Source: Bacteroidota bacterium | GTDB lineage: Bacteria > Bacteroidota > Bacteroidia > B-17B0 > Aurantibacillaceae | NCBI GenBank assembly: GCA_016711805.1 | Contig: JADJSH010000001.1 | Coordinates: 419,232-483,231, forward strand | Direction of reading: 5' to 3' | Length of the DNA stretch: 64,000 nt | Shown here: positions 25,554-35,332 of the stretch, in pieces | Layout: every line of letters begins with the position of its first letter | Numbering within the stretch: position 1 is the stretch's first letter | Translations under genes and position numbers: made by a program | The notes under the pieces: generated by a model | Database searches by the model: none | The model's input: the letters and a program-made list of their open reading frames with translations, nothing else | What the model was told of the DNA's origin: nothing

Positions 25554-26969
25554 TTAATCAAACGTAAATTCAAACGAGGTTCCTTTATCACTTTTAATTT
25601 CAACTTTTGCATCAATTTGCTCTGCCAATAAATCTATTAATTGCAATCCAAAACTTGCATTTGTTTTTTTAGTTGCACTCCTAAAAATTCCTATACCATT
25701 ATCAGAAATAAACAATGCGTTTTTTGTGATTGAAATAGATATTTCTCCCTTTTTGTTTTGAAAAGCATATTTAAATGAATTACTCATCGTCTCATTCAAA
25801 ATTAAACCAATTGGAATCATTTTATCAATCTCAAAATAAAAGTCTGTAGGAATTTTTATTTTTAATTTCACAAATCCTTTGTTATAAGTGCTTTGTAATT
25901 TCTCAAAAAGTGATTTTGTGTATTGCGCCACATTAATTTTACTCAAATCAGAATTTGCGTACAGCATTTCATGAATCAATGCCATCGAAATAATTCGATT
26001 TTGACTTTCTTCTACTAATCCTGAAAAATTATGGTCATTTGCTTTATCAGCATGTAGCTTTAATAAACTCGAAATAATTTGAAGATTATTTTTTACACGA
26101 TGATGTATTTCTCGCAGTAATGTTTCTTTTTCTTTTAACGTATGACTAATTTTTTCTTCTGTTTTTTTTCTTTCAAAAAACAATGGCACGTCATACTTCT
26201 TTTTACTCTTTAATTTCTGTTCCTCCTTTGTCAAATACTCGCCAATTTTATGCGGAGGCGCCATGATAAACGTACAATGTTTATCTCCTTTGGCACGACA
26301 AGAAATTTCTACGGAAGTTAATTCAATACCATAACTTTGTTCGCACCAACCCGATGAGTAACCAGCATTCATGGAGCATACAGGGAAATCAGTTTTTTCT
26401 TTTGACTTAATCCAAGAATCTGCTTCAAACGAATAAGGATGATTGTATTTTAAATAAAAATTATCATCAGGGCTAGGCTTACTATCAGGTAAAATATCTA
26501 CAAAAGCCCAACCAGTATAGGCAAAATGAACCGGTCCTGCAGACAGTTTTGAAATAGGATCTTTCAATTTCATTTTTTGATGAAAATTTTTAGCATCCTC
26601 TATTCCAATTAAATGAGCAAAATCAAATAGCAAATTACGTCCAATTCTTATAGCCTCTTGCTTAGGTCTATCTGAATATAAGTTTAAAATATTTTTGAAG
26701 AAATCATTTGCTAATGATTCGGCCCTCATTAACACATATCGCTGACCGTTCACTTCAATCTTCGATAAACTAGGATCAGCATTAAATGTTTGAAAATAAT
26801 TTTTTACAATTTCAGAAGCTTTGTCGAAAATGGGAGCAATTTCGTTAGGCGTTTTTACTGTCTTTTTAGACGTGTAAAAAACATCCTTCTTTTTTTTAAG
26901 AAGTTCATTTTCCTTTTCTAAATCCTTTATGCGCTTTTTTAAAGTTTTTATATTTTCTATTTCCTTCAT
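25554..26969 (-). CDS. Sensor histidine kinase with XylR_N/V4R-type sensory region
   Basis: A 471-residue cytosolic kinase. It starts with a coiled coil (~1-30). Residues ~50-260 resemble XylR_N plus V4R domains: AGYSSGWCEQSYGIEL, then SCRAKGDKHCTF, the cysteine pattern typical of V4R. A HisKA_2 segment follows with LLREIHHRVKNNLQIISSLL, then an ATPase with NETMSNSFKYAF and SDNGIG. In XylR/DmpR such regions bind aromatic effectors. The gene ends next to phaB and has no response regulator partner. The ligand is unknown. Confidence 0.78.
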   Translation of the reverse strand: MKEIENIKTLKKRIKDLEKENELLKKKKDVFYTSKKTVKTPNEIAPIFDKASEIVKNYFQTFNADPSLSKIEVNGQRYVLMRAESLANDFFKNILNLYSDRPKQEAIRIGRNLLFDFAHLIGIEDAKNFHQKMKLKDPISKLSAGPVHFAYTGWAFVDILPDSKPSPDDNFYLKYNHPYSFEADSWIKSKEKTDFPVCSMNAGYSSGWCEQSYGIELTSVEISCRAKGDKHCTFIMAPPHKIGEYLTKEEQKLKSKKKYDVPLFFERKKTEEKISHTLKEKETLLREIHHRVKNNLQIISSLLKLHADKANDHNFSGLVEESQNRIISMALIHEMLYANSDLSKINVAQYTKSLFEKLQSTYNKGFVKLKIKIPTDFYFEIDKMIPIGLILNETMSNSFKYAFQNKKGEISISITKNALFISDNGIGIFRSATKKTNASFGLQLIDLLAEQIDAKVEIKSDKGTSFEFTFD

Positions 26970-26991
26970 TTACAAAGCGCCTTATTATGAT

Positions 26992-27738
26992 TTAATAAAC
27001 GTGCTGACCTCCGTTAATACTATAATTAGCGCCTGTAATAAAGCTAGTTTCTTCGCTCGCTAAAAACGACACTAAATGAGCTACTTCGTGTGTGCCACCC
27101 AAGCGTCCCATTGGCACTTGCGCTACAATTTGATTTAATACTTTTTCGGGAACAGCCATGACCATATCTGTACCAATATATCCTGGCGAAATGGTATTGA
27201 CTGTTACACCATACTTAGCAACTTCCATAGCCAATGATTTTGTAAAACCATGCATACCTGCTTTAGCGGCAGAATAATTGGTTTGTCCGAATTGCCCACG
27301 TTGTCCGTTAACTGAAGAAATATTAATGATACGACCAAAATTACGATCAATCATACCTTGAATTACTTGACGAGTGCAATTGAACACCGAATTTAAATTA
27401 GTATTAATAACAGCATGCCAATCCTCTACTTTCATATTAATTAAACGTCCATCGCGCGTAATACCTGCATTATTAACCAAAGTATCAATATGCCCATATT
27501 TTGATTCAATTTCAGCAATCATTTTACCAGTACTTTCATAATCACTCACGTCGCCATAAAATAGTTCAATGTTAAAGCCTTCGCTCTTCATTTGCGCCAT
27601 CCATTTATCGGCTTTTTCTTTAGTGTGATAATTTCCAACAACGGTGTACCCATCTTTATATAACTCTTTACACATGGCAGTTCCTAAACCACCTGTTGCT
27701 CCTGTAATTAATACGGTTCTTTTATTTGAATTTTCCAT
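26992..27738 (-). CDS. phaB: Acetoacetyl-CoA reductase (PhaB/PhbB)
   Basis: A 248-residue SDR enzyme with TGATGGLGTAMCKEL, NNAGITRDGRL, the catalytic INISSVNGQRGQFGQTNYSA (Ser, Tyr) and Lys in AAKAG. The ending ITGANYSINGGQHVY is the typical PhaB ending (INGGQHMY in well-studied enzymes). It makes (R)-3-hydroxybutyryl-CoA from acetoacetyl-CoA with NADPH for PHA synthesis. It lies downstream of phaJ on the same strand. Confidence 0.92.
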   Translation of the reverse strand: MENSNKRTVLITGATGGLGTAMCKELYKDGYTVVGNYHTKEKADKWMAQMKSEGFNIELFYGDVSDYESTGKMIAEIESKYGHIDTLVNNAGITRDGRLINMKVEDWHAVINTNLNSVFNCTRQVIQGMIDRNFGRIINISSVNGQRGQFGQTNYSAAKAGMHGFTKSLAMEVAKYGVTVNTISPGYIGTDMVMAVPEKVLNQIVAQVPMGRLGGTHEVAHLVSFLASEETSFITGANYSINGGQHVY

Positions 27739-27820
27739 GAATGTTATAATTAAAAATTAATGTGCAGAATTACGCATTTAGTATTCGCTGAAAGTTAAGT
27801 GACTATTAAAATAAAGTAAA

Positions 27821-28225
27821 TTATATTTTATCTACGTTCATCACAGTAGCTTCGCCACTTGTACAAACATTACCCGTTGCTTTATCTTTAATCAAGGTTT
27901 CAATAACAGCTCTGTGTTTATCTTTTAAAACTTCCTTTACAGTAAACACCGCTTCATAATCCACCTCAACATACATTGGTTTCATAAAACTCAAGGATTG
28001 CTTTAAATAGATGGTTCCTTCGCCTGGAAATAAAACTCCAAACACCTTACTAAACAAGGCCGCACCAAGCATTCCATGCATAATTGGTTTTTTAAACATT
28101 GTTTTTGCGGCAAATTCAGCATCTGTATGCACAGGATTTTTATCGCCTGTTACTTCGGCAAAACGGTTGACTTCGTCTTGGGTAAATTTAAAATCGTGGG
28201 AATAAGTTTGTCCAGTTTCTATCAT
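27821..28225 (-). CDS. phaJ: (R)-specific enoyl-CoA hydratase (PhaJ, MaoC-like)
   Basis: A 134-residue hot-dog-fold hydratase. The catalytic region EVTGDKNPVHTDAEFA contains the Asp/His dyad, followed by IMHGMLGAALFSKVFG. It makes (R)-3-hydroxyacyl-CoA from enoyl-CoA, linking beta-oxidation to PHA synthesis. It is first in a minus-strand phaJ-phaB pair, divergent from phaE. Confidence 0.88.
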   Translation of the reverse strand: MIETGQTYSHDFKFTQDEVNRFAEVTGDKNPVHTDAEFAAKTMFKKPIMHGMLGAALFSKVFGVLFPGEGTIYLKQSLSFMKPMYVEVDYEAVFTVKEVLKDKHRAVIETLIKDKATGNVCTSGEATVMNVDKI

Positions 28226-28351
28226 ATAGTTCAGTTTTTAGGTAATTTTCAAAAAAAAAAAGCAAAATGTCAAGTATTTATAAACTTATTTCGATTTAGA
28301 CGAACTAAATATTTTTTACGACAATTTAACACAAAATTAATACGAATTTAC

Positions 28352-28383
28352 TTGACACGTATAGGAAAAAATGACGACATTTG
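28352..28383 (+). promoter_or_regulatory. Probable promoter for phaE
   Basis: TTG at 28352-28354, then GACATTTG at 28376-28383, seven of eight matches to TAnnTTTG, leaving a 90-nt leader before phaE. The 248-nt divergent region between phaJ and phaE contains no gene. Confidence 0.4.
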
Positions 28384-28473
28384 CAGCGAATTTGGAAATG
28401 AGGCTTCAAATAGCTGATTTTCAGCGAATAAGGTTAATTTACTAATAACTCAATATAAAATTAAGGTTAAAAA

Positions 28474-29856
28474 ATGAAAACAAACAACCCAATGATCGAC
28501 AACATGATGGATGCTCAAGCTAACGCTATGAACACTTGGATGGATTCTGCAAAGAAATTCCAATCAGCTTTTACTAGCGGAAATGTGATGGCTGATAGCC
28601 AATCTATCTACAAAGATATGATGGAAAAACAAGCTGCGATGTTTAGCGGAATGAATACAAATGGTGCTAACCCATTTGCTTTTGGATCAAATCCATTTAT
28701 GAACAGTAATTCAAAACCTGAAGAGTTTTTGAAAAACTGGTATAATCAACAAATGACTGGCCTGAAGCAAATGACAGACTTTAACCAAAGCATTTATAAC
28801 TCAATGGTTAATTATGGTAAAAACGCTAATGATTATAACAATAGCTTTTCTACAATGAATAACGCATGGACAAACATCTACAATAGCTGGATGAATACCA
28901 TGAATACTTCTTATGATACTTTTTCAAAAGGAATTAAAAATCCATTTAATGCAGATATGTTTAAAAACATGTATGAAGGTGGACAAATGTATATGAAAGT
29001 ACAAGAGATGTTTCAACCAATGATGACAGCTATCAAAAATTCTGATTTCAGTGTTGATACTTGGAAAAACATTTACTCTCAAGACAATTATAAAAAAATG
29101 ACTGAACAAGTATTTGGTTCATTTTTTAATAACAATAGCTTAAAAGAAGTTTTCGAAAACTCTACTAAGCAAATGCAAAACTTTTTTGTAAACCAAAATG
29201 GTTTAGGAAAAGAATATTATGAGCAAATGAAAAACATGTCATCTCAATTTCCTGAATTATTTTCGGGTGATGCTGAGCACATGAAAGATTTATATGCTAA
29301 AATGAATAATGTATTTGGTAAAACATTTGAACCATTATTAAAATTAGCTAATCCAGGTAAAGAAAAAGAAAACATTGAAGCTACTATTGCTTTATTAGAT
29401 AAAGTAACTGAATTCAGCATTAAACAATCTGAGTTACAATCTCAATTGTATAAAACTATGCAAGCTTCTATGGAATCTTTAGCTAAGGAAACTCAAGAAA
29501 AATATAAAGATGTACAAGCTGGAAACTTTACAATGCCAACTGCTACTGAATTATATAACGAATGGGTAAAAACTAACGAAAAAATGTATTCTGAATTATT
29601 TGCTACAGATGAATTTAGCAAAGTAAAAGCTGAAGCATTAAACTTAAGCATGGATGTAAAAAAACATTTTCAAAGTCAATTTGAAAATATGTTTGAACAA
29701 TACCCAGTTGTTTTTAAAAGTGAAATGGAAGAAATCTACAAAACCATGCACGATCTTAAAAAAACAATCAAAGATTTACAAACGAAATTAGCGATGCAAA
29801 ATGCAGCTTCTGTTGAATTATTTGACGAAGAAAAAGCAAAAGCTAAAAAGAAATAA
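28474..29856 (+). CDS. phaE: PHA synthase class III subunit PhaE-like / granule-associated protein
   Basis: A 460-residue, Met/Asn/Lys-rich, nearly all-helical protein. The N-terminal half is low complexity (Asn, Met, Phe). The C-terminal third, with LLDKVTEFSIKQSELQSQLY, NEWVKTNEKMYSELF and a final coiled coil (MHDLKKTIKDLQTKL), matches the PhaE subunit pattern. PhaE is needed for activity of class III PhaC. The product could instead act as a phasin coating granules. The matching phaC lies 2 kb downstream. Confidence 0.75.
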   Translation: MKTNNPMIDNMMDAQANAMNTWMDSAKKFQSAFTSGNVMADSQSIYKDMMEKQAAMFSGMNTNGANPFAFGSNPFMNSNSKPEEFLKNWYNQQMTGLKQMTDFNQSIYNSMVNYGKNANDYNNSFSTMNNAWTNIYNSWMNTMNTSYDTFSKGIKNPFNADMFKNMYEGGQMYMKVQEMFQPMMTAIKNSDFSVDTWKNIYSQDNYKKMTEQVFGSFFNNNSLKEVFENSTKQMQNFFVNQNGLGKEYYEQMKNMSSQFPELFSGDAEHMKDLYAKMNNVFGKTFEPLLKLANPGKEKENIEATIALLDKVTEFSIKQSELQSQLYKTMQASMESLAKETQEKYKDVQAGNFTMPTATELYNEWVKTNEKMYSELFATDEFSKVKAEALNLSMDVKKHFQSQFENMFEQYPVVFKSEMEEIYKTMHDLKKTIKDLQTKLAMQNAASVELFDEEKAKAKKK

Positions 29857-29891
29857 TTATACCTTTTGTGTTCATAGCACAATAATAAGAG

Positions 29892-29923
29892 GGCTGCCAA
29901 TGTGTTTGTGGGCAGCCTTTTTT
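29892..29923 (+). terminator. Terminator after phaE
   Basis: GGCTGCC / GGCAGCC stem with a 12-nt loop, followed by six T residues. Confidence 0.9.
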
Positions 29924-29940
29924 GTTTTCTATATTTTTAT

Positions 29941-30039
29941 AGAACGCCGATGACACAGATAGTTATGATTTTACTGATTTATTTATGTACTATATTAAAA
30001 ATCATTTTTTATCTTAACCATCATAATAATCAGTGTTCT
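29941..30039. repeat. Intergenic imperfect inverted repeat
   Basis: The ends AGAAC (29941) and GTTCT (30039) and the following GATGACACAGATAGTTATGA-type arm pair imperfectly with CATCATAATAATCAGTGTTC on the right. It fills the gap between phaE and the next membrane protein gene. Confidence 0.5.
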
Positions 30040-30074
30040 AATTTTACGTTTATTACTTTTGATCAATAAACCCT

Positions 30075-31892
30075 ATGTACTTTAAAAACACATACAATAA
30101 AATTTATCTTGGATTTTTTCTATCCATCATAGCCGTGTTTTTTTATGTGCGCCCTTTAAATTCTGATTACCATAAATTTATTGCTGGAGATGGCTTTGGC
30201 TATTACTCTTATTTGCCTGCAAAATTTATTTTCAACGATCCTAACTACGATTTTAAATGGTTTAATAAAGCCCACGATGCTAATTACGTATACTCGGCCT
30301 TTCCAAATCCTGAACAAAATTTATTGGTTGAGTATGGCAACAAAAAAATAAATAAATACTATCAAGGCTTGTCGTTTATATGGATGCCGTTTTTTGTATT
30401 AGGACATGTGATTGCCAAAATAACCCACTACCCTGCTGATGGTTTTTCTTTACCCTACCAATTAGCCATAGGCTTAGCCAGTTTATTTTACTTGTTCTTA
30501 GGATTATTTTATTTAAGAAAGTTATTGCAAAAACTTTTTAAAGATGACTTAGCGGCAACCATAGCGCCCATCTTTATTTTTTATGGAACCTATTTGTATT
30601 ACTACGGCATTAATTTAAACTCACAATCGCACGTATATTCCTTTACGTTTATTACGTTGTTTATGTATTTTGCATTTAGCTTTTGTAAAGAAGACAATAA
30701 CAAAATCATGACCTTTTTATTAAGTGCTTTATGCCTTGCTATTGTCGCATGTATTAGGCCATTAAACGGATTAGTGTTATTTGTAACACCACTATTCTTT
30801 ACCAAAACAACTTTTAAAAACATATTTAAATTTCAAGAACTAAAATTAGCGCATCTTGCTATTGCATTATTAACCGTTGCTGTATTATACCATCAGTTGA
30901 GCATCATGTACATTCAAACTGGTACATTTTTGCCTTACACCTATACTGATGAACATTTTGATTTTTCGAACCCGCGTTTGTTTGATGTATTAATTAGTTA
31001 TCACTCGGGTTGGTTTGTGTATGTGCCACTGGCCTTTATATCATTTTTTGGAGCATTCTTTTTACCAACGCTTAAGCAAAAAATAGTATTGCCCTTATTT
31101 TATGCTGGCATTATTTTTTTATACAGCTGCTGGTGGTATTGGCCAATTACTGCTAGAGCTGTAATTGATTATCATGCTTTATTAGCCATATTTTTAGCCG
31201 CCTTTTTAATTAAAGTTCGTGTTTACAAAAAAATAAATATGGCATTTATAACACTGTTATGTATTTGCGTGATTTACTATCAATTAAAAAGTATACAATT
31301 AAACAGAGGTATTTTGGCAGAAAACTATACTTATAAGGAAGTATTTTGGAGAAATTTTTTCAGACTCCATAAAGCTAACATGTATTTAATTCCTCCCGAA
31401 TCCATTATTCAGCAAGAAATCTATTTACAAGATAACGAAACTCAATTTTCGGATGGTGCTAAAAACAATTCCGAAAAATATTCTGGAAATACTTCCATCT
31501 TATTAGACAAAACAAGTCCTTTTGGAGGATCAGGAGATATTGCTTACCCTAGTCTTTTTAACCAAAAAGGAATGCGAAAAATACGACTTTCGTTTTGGTG
31601 TAATTTTAAAGGGGATGTCACTGGTGCTCAAATTTATTTAAAATTGCTGGATAAAGACAGAAAAGTAGTGTTTGAGACTCCTTTTTACATTAATCCCGAT
31701 TACATAAATAAAAACACTTGGGATTATAAAGAGTTTGGCTACCAAGTTGGTGATGAAGATTTGGTGGGCAAAAACCCAGTAGCATACATTAATTGGTTTA
31801 TATGGAATAGCGAAACCAAAGGACAAATTTTTATCGATGATTTAAAAACCGAATTTATACTCACTAATACAAAATTTGAAACCTTAAAGTAA
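30075..31892 (+). CDS. Polytopic membrane protein, possible GT-C glycosyltransferase
   Basis: A 605-residue protein with about ten membrane helices in residues 1-400 and a soluble C-terminal beta-rich domain (~430-600; IFIDDLKTEFIL at the end). The first loop carries AGDGFGYYSYLPA, resembling the acidic first loop of GT-C enzymes. No confident family match. It sits between phaE and phaC, 34 nt before phaC, and may be co-transcribed with it. A role in PHA metabolism is not implied by its sequence. Confidence 0.6.
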   Translation: MYFKNTYNKIYLGFFLSIIAVFFYVRPLNSDYHKFIAGDGFGYYSYLPAKFIFNDPNYDFKWFNKAHDANYVYSAFPNPEQNLLVEYGNKKINKYYQGLSFIWMPFFVLGHVIAKITHYPADGFSLPYQLAIGLASLFYLFLGLFYLRKLLQKLFKDDLAATIAPIFIFYGTYLYYYGINLNSQSHVYSFTFITLFMYFAFSFCKEDNNKIMTFLLSALCLAIVACIRPLNGLVLFVTPLFFTKTTFKNIFKFQELKLAHLAIALLTVAVLYHQLSIMYIQTGTFLPYTYTDEHFDFSNPRLFDVLISYHSGWFVYVPLAFISFFGAFFLPTLKQKIVLPLFYAGIIFLYSCWWYWPITARAVIDYHALLAIFLAAFLIKVRVYKKINMAFITLLCICVIYYQLKSIQLNRGILAENYTYKEVFWRNFFRLHKANMYLIPPESIIQQEIYLQDNETQFSDGAKNNSEKYSGNTSILLDKTSPFGGSGDIAYPSLFNQKGMRKIRLSFWCNFKGDVTGAQIYLKLLDKDRKVVFETPFYINPDYINKNTWDYKEFGYQVGDEDLVGKNPVAYINWFIWNSETKGQIFIDDLKTEFILTNTKFETLK

Positions 31893-31926
31893 TATTTGTA
31901 AATTTAGCATATCAAAAAAATGCCCT

Positions 31927-32973
31927 ATGGAAAACAAATTAGTAGAAGAAATGCACCAAATGAGCTCAAAATTATTAAAGAGCTACGAAACATTTAACAA
32001 CATCAACGAAGTAGATATTGCTGTATCTCCAAAAACAGCCGTGTATAACGAAGATAAATTAACTTTATACAAATACGACAGAGAGACAGAACCTACCTAC
32101 AAAACACCTGTATTAATTGTTTACGCATTAGTAAACACTTATAAAATGTTGGATATACAGCCAGATAGAAGCTACATTCAAAACTTATTAGCAGCTGGCT
32201 TGGATGTTTATTTAATTGATTGGGGCAATCCAACTAAAACTGATAAATACTTGAGCATGGATGATTATGTAAATGGTTACATTAACAACTGTGTTGATTT
32301 TATTAGAAAGAAAAACAGAGTTGAGAAAATAAATATTTTAAGTATTTGCCAAGGTGGAACTTTAAGTGTTATTTACAGTTCATTATACCCTAACAAAATT
32401 AAAAACTTAGTAACGCATGTTACGCCAATTGATTTTAGTACTAACGATGGCTTACTATTTCGTTGGAGCAAGGACATGGACTTTGATAAAATTGTAGAAG
32501 GATTTGATGGTTTAATACCAGGCGATTTCTTAAATCAAGGATTTGATATGTTAAAGCCTATGATGAAAATACAAAAGCAACAAACCTTAACTAATGCCTT
32601 AGACGATAAAGATAAGTTGATGAATTTTTTACGCATGGAAAAATGGATTAGCGAAAGTCCTGACCAAGCAGGTGAATGCTTTAAAGAATTTATGAAAGGT
32701 TTGTACCAAGAAAATAAATTAGTAAAAGGCGAATTAGAAGTTGGTGGTAAAAAAGTAAACTTAAAAAACTTAACTTCTAACTTATTAAACATATACGCCA
32801 CCGAAGATCATTTAGTTCCTCCAGCAGCTACTATTCCTTTAAATGATTTAGTAGGCAGTAAGGATAAAGAATTATACAGCTTTAAAGGCGGGCACATTGG
32901 TGTGTTTGTTGGCGGCAAATCTCAAAAAGAATTAGCACCAGCAGTAACAGCTTGGTTAAAGAAAAGAGATTAA
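31927..32973 (+). CDS. phaC: Class III poly(R)-hydroxyalkanoate synthase subunit PhaC
   Basis: A 348-residue alpha/beta hydrolase of class III length. The lipase-like box with the nucleophilic Cys is LSICQGGTLSVIYSSL (near residue 143). The catalytic Asp lies in YATEDHLVPP and the His in GGHIGVFVGG. It polymerises (R)-3-hydroxyacyl-CoA into PHA at granules, together with PhaE. With phaB and phaJ nearby, the window carries a full supply and polymerisation set apart from the thiolase. Confidence 0.93.
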   Translation: MENKLVEEMHQMSSKLLKSYETFNNINEVDIAVSPKTAVYNEDKLTLYKYDRETEPTYKTPVLIVYALVNTYKMLDIQPDRSYIQNLLAAGLDVYLIDWGNPTKTDKYLSMDDYVNGYINNCVDFIRKKNRVEKINILSICQGGTLSVIYSSLYPNKIKNLVTHVTPIDFSTNDGLLFRWSKDMDFDKIVEGFDGLIPGDFLNQGFDMLKPMMKIQKQQTLTNALDDKDKLMNFLRMEKWISESPDQAGECFKEFMKGLYQENKLVKGELEVGGKKVNLKNLTSNLLNIYATEDHLVPPAATIPLNDLVGSKDKELYSFKGGHIGVFVGGKSQKELAPAVTAWLKKRD

Positions 32974-32990
32974 TAACTACTTATTTTTTT

Positions 32991-33028
32991 AAATCCCCTT
33001 CAGAGAAATTTTGAAGGGGATTTTTTTT
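32991..33028 (+). terminator. Terminator after phaC
   Basis: AATCCCCTTCA / TGAAGGGGATT, an 11-bp perfect stem followed by eight T residues. A near copy ends the lipoprotein gene at 35333. Confidence 0.92.
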
Positions 33029-33135
33029 GAAAGAAAATCAGCGTAAATGATATTAATCAGTTGATGCATTTGAAGACATTAAAAATTAAAACCAACTGAA
33101 AAAATTAATACATTTACTAGTATATAAAACATCAT

Positions 33136-35016
33136 ATGAGAAAACTAATTACTCAAACTATTTTAATTTATATTTTAAGCATCACCGCTTATGGTCAAAA
33201 TTTTGAAAGAAGACCAAAAATTGACGATACAAAAAAAATGGGTTCTGCAATAAAATCGGCAGAGCTAATACTTCACCGCAGTGGTGAAAGCAATACTAAA
33301 AGCACTGATTTGAAATGGCTTCCCATCTTAACCAATAAGTGTCTTTCGCGTGAACCAAAAGAGCCTAATGAAGAAGCGATTGAAGAAATGAAGAGAGAGA
33401 AAACAAAAAACAAATTCTCTAAAAATACTAATAGAACCACTGGAGAAAATGCAACTTTAAGTGTTACGCCTTTAATTGGTACAAATTACTTAGGTAATGT
33501 TAATAACGGCAATTCGCCAATGGATAACTCTATTGCCATTTCAAATGGAGGATGGATTGTAACAGTGGCTAATACAACTATTGAATTTGATGACATCACC
33601 GGAGCAAACACATACTATAATGATATTCCCTCTTTTTTTAATGACAACAGTATTACCAATGTGTGCGACCCAGTTGTAATTTATGATTCGGGTGCCGATA
33701 GATTTATTTTCTTTGCTCAAGAATGTTCAGGGCAAGCCTCCAACTCAAATTTATTAATCTGTTTTTCAAAAACAAACAATCCTAACGATGGTTGGTGGAC
33801 CTACAAAATAACTGGGAATCCATTAAATAATAATAAATGGTTTGATTACCCAAAAATTGCCGTTTCAAATAATGAACTTTACATCACTGGAAATTTATTT
33901 TCAAATAATCCTAATGCCACCTTTGATCAAGCTGTTCTTTATCAAATTCAAAAAACAAATGGTTATGCTGGCGGTTCCATTAATTGGCAATTTTGGTCGG
34001 GTATCTCAGGCTCTCCATTTACGTTGTTACCAGTATCTTATGGTCATTACGGCAATTATGGCCCAGGTTGTTTTTTAGTAGCAACAAACACAAGCTTACC
34101 ATCATCCTCTATAAAATTTTATGATTTAACGGATGATATGTCGGCAAGCAACGAACAATTAAATTATTATTCCATTCCAACAAGTGCTTACACGGTAGCT
34201 GGTGATGCTTCTCAACTTGGCACATCTTGTTTACTAGATAATGGATCATGTCGTGCATTAAGTGGTTTTTACCTTAATGGCATCATTCATTTTGTTTTTC
34301 ATTCGGATATTGGAAGCGGATGGAATGGCATTAATTATAACAGATTAAATGTAGCCGCACAAACTAATCAATCATCAACCTTTGGTGCAGCTGGAAGTTT
34401 TGATTATTCATATCCTTCGGTTTCGTCCTATGCTAGTTCGCCTACGGATGCCTCTGTGATGATTGGTTTTGGAAGCAGCAACCCTAATGTTTACCCACAA
34501 ATGCGAGTTGTTAATTGCGACAATAGCATGAACTGGTCGAACTCAACCTTAGTGAAATCGAGCAGTAGTTATGTTAGCTATACATCTACTTCCAAAGAAC
34601 GTTGGGGTGATTATACAGGAACCACTCGTAAACATAACAGTACCAATCCGTCAATTTGGATGAATGGCATGTTTGCAAACACATCCAATACTTGGGATAC
34701 TTGGGTTGCCGAAATTTATGCCAATCAAGTGGGGATTACTGAAAATAAAAAGGAGGAAGAAAAAATGAAAGTTTATCCTAATCCTGTGGTTGAATCTTTC
34801 TCTATTGAATTTACATTAGAAACAACCACCAACTTAACCATAGATATAAAAGATGTGACAGGTAAAACCGTAAAGCAATTGTTTAATGGCAAAGCTAGCC
34901 AAGGCTTAAATAATTTTTCGTTTAATAAAGCTAATTTAGCAGCAGGCACCTACTTTTTAGTGATTACAAACAACTTAACTATTATCAAAAATGAAAAAAT
35001 TATTATTAATAACTAG
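33136..35016 (+). CDS. Secreted protein with T9SS type A sorting domain
   Basis: A 626-residue protein with an N-terminal signal peptide (ITAYGQ) and a C-terminal T9SS sorting domain of about 80 residues (KVYPNPVVESFSIEF, then DIKDVTGKTVKQL and NLAAGTYFLVI). The middle part is Ser/Asn/Trp-rich with beta-propeller-like strands (for example WFDYPKIAVSNNELYITGN), a pattern seen in large secreted Bacteroidota proteins of unknown role. It should be carried to the cell surface or released. Its 3' end overlaps the next gene by 26 nt. Confidence 0.8.
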   Translation: MRKLITQTILIYILSITAYGQNFERRPKIDDTKKMGSAIKSAELILHRSGESNTKSTDLKWLPILTNKCLSREPKEPNEEAIEEMKREKTKNKFSKNTNRTTGENATLSVTPLIGTNYLGNVNNGNSPMDNSIAISNGGWIVTVANTTIEFDDITGANTYYNDIPSFFNDNSITNVCDPVVIYDSGADRFIFFAQECSGQASNSNLLICFSKTNNPNDGWWTYKITGNPLNNNKWFDYPKIAVSNNELYITGNLFSNNPNATFDQAVLYQIQKTNGYAGGSINWQFWSGISGSPFTLLPVSYGHYGNYGPGCFLVATNTSLPSSSIKFYDLTDDMSASNEQLNYYSIPTSAYTVAGDASQLGTSCLLDNGSCRALSGFYLNGIIHFVFHSDIGSGWNGINYNRLNVAAQTNQSSTFGAAGSFDYSYPSVSSYASSPTDASVMIGFGSSNPNVYPQMRVVNCDNSMNWSNSTLVKSSSSYVSYTSTSKERWGDYTGTTRKHNSTNPSIWMNGMFANTSNTWDTWVAEIYANQVGITENKKEEEKMKVYPNPVVESFSIEFTLETTTNLTIDIKDVTGKTVKQLFNGKASQGLNNFSFNKANLAAGTYFLVITNNLTIIKNEKIIINN

Positions 35017-35305
35017 TTTGTTGGTAGGTACGTTGTTTTTGGCATCTTGTCAATCCAACTCAAAAACCATTACTAAAAGCGACACTAAAGCAAACCCATC
35101 AACAGGTGCAATAAGTGCTGATACAACAAAACAAAACACTCATACCACTACTGCAGGAACAACCAACACTATCAGTGGCACAAAAAAAGATAGCACAACA
35201 ACACCAACTAAAACAAACGCTATCAATCACAGTTCGCCCAACCAAGCACAACTCGATTCGATAAAAGCGATCAAAACAAAAGACAAAAACAAAAAAGACC
35301 AATAA
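34991..35305 (+). CDS. Small Thr/Lys-rich lipoprotein
   Basis: A 104-residue protein with a clean lipoprotein signal (MKKLLLITSLLVGTLFLASC). The mature part is low complexity, rich in Thr, Ser and Lys, ending DSIKAIKTKDKNKKDQ, and probably unstructured. Its start overlaps the sorting-domain gene in another frame, suggesting translational coupling. Function unknown. Confidence 0.6.
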   Translation: MKKLLLITSLLVGTLFLASCQSNSKTITKSDTKANPSTGAISADTTKQNTHTTTAGTTNTISGTKKDSTTTPTKTNAINHSSPNQAQLDSIKAIKTKDKNKKDQ

Positions 35306-35332
35306 TCAAAAAACAAAAACCATGGCAAATCA

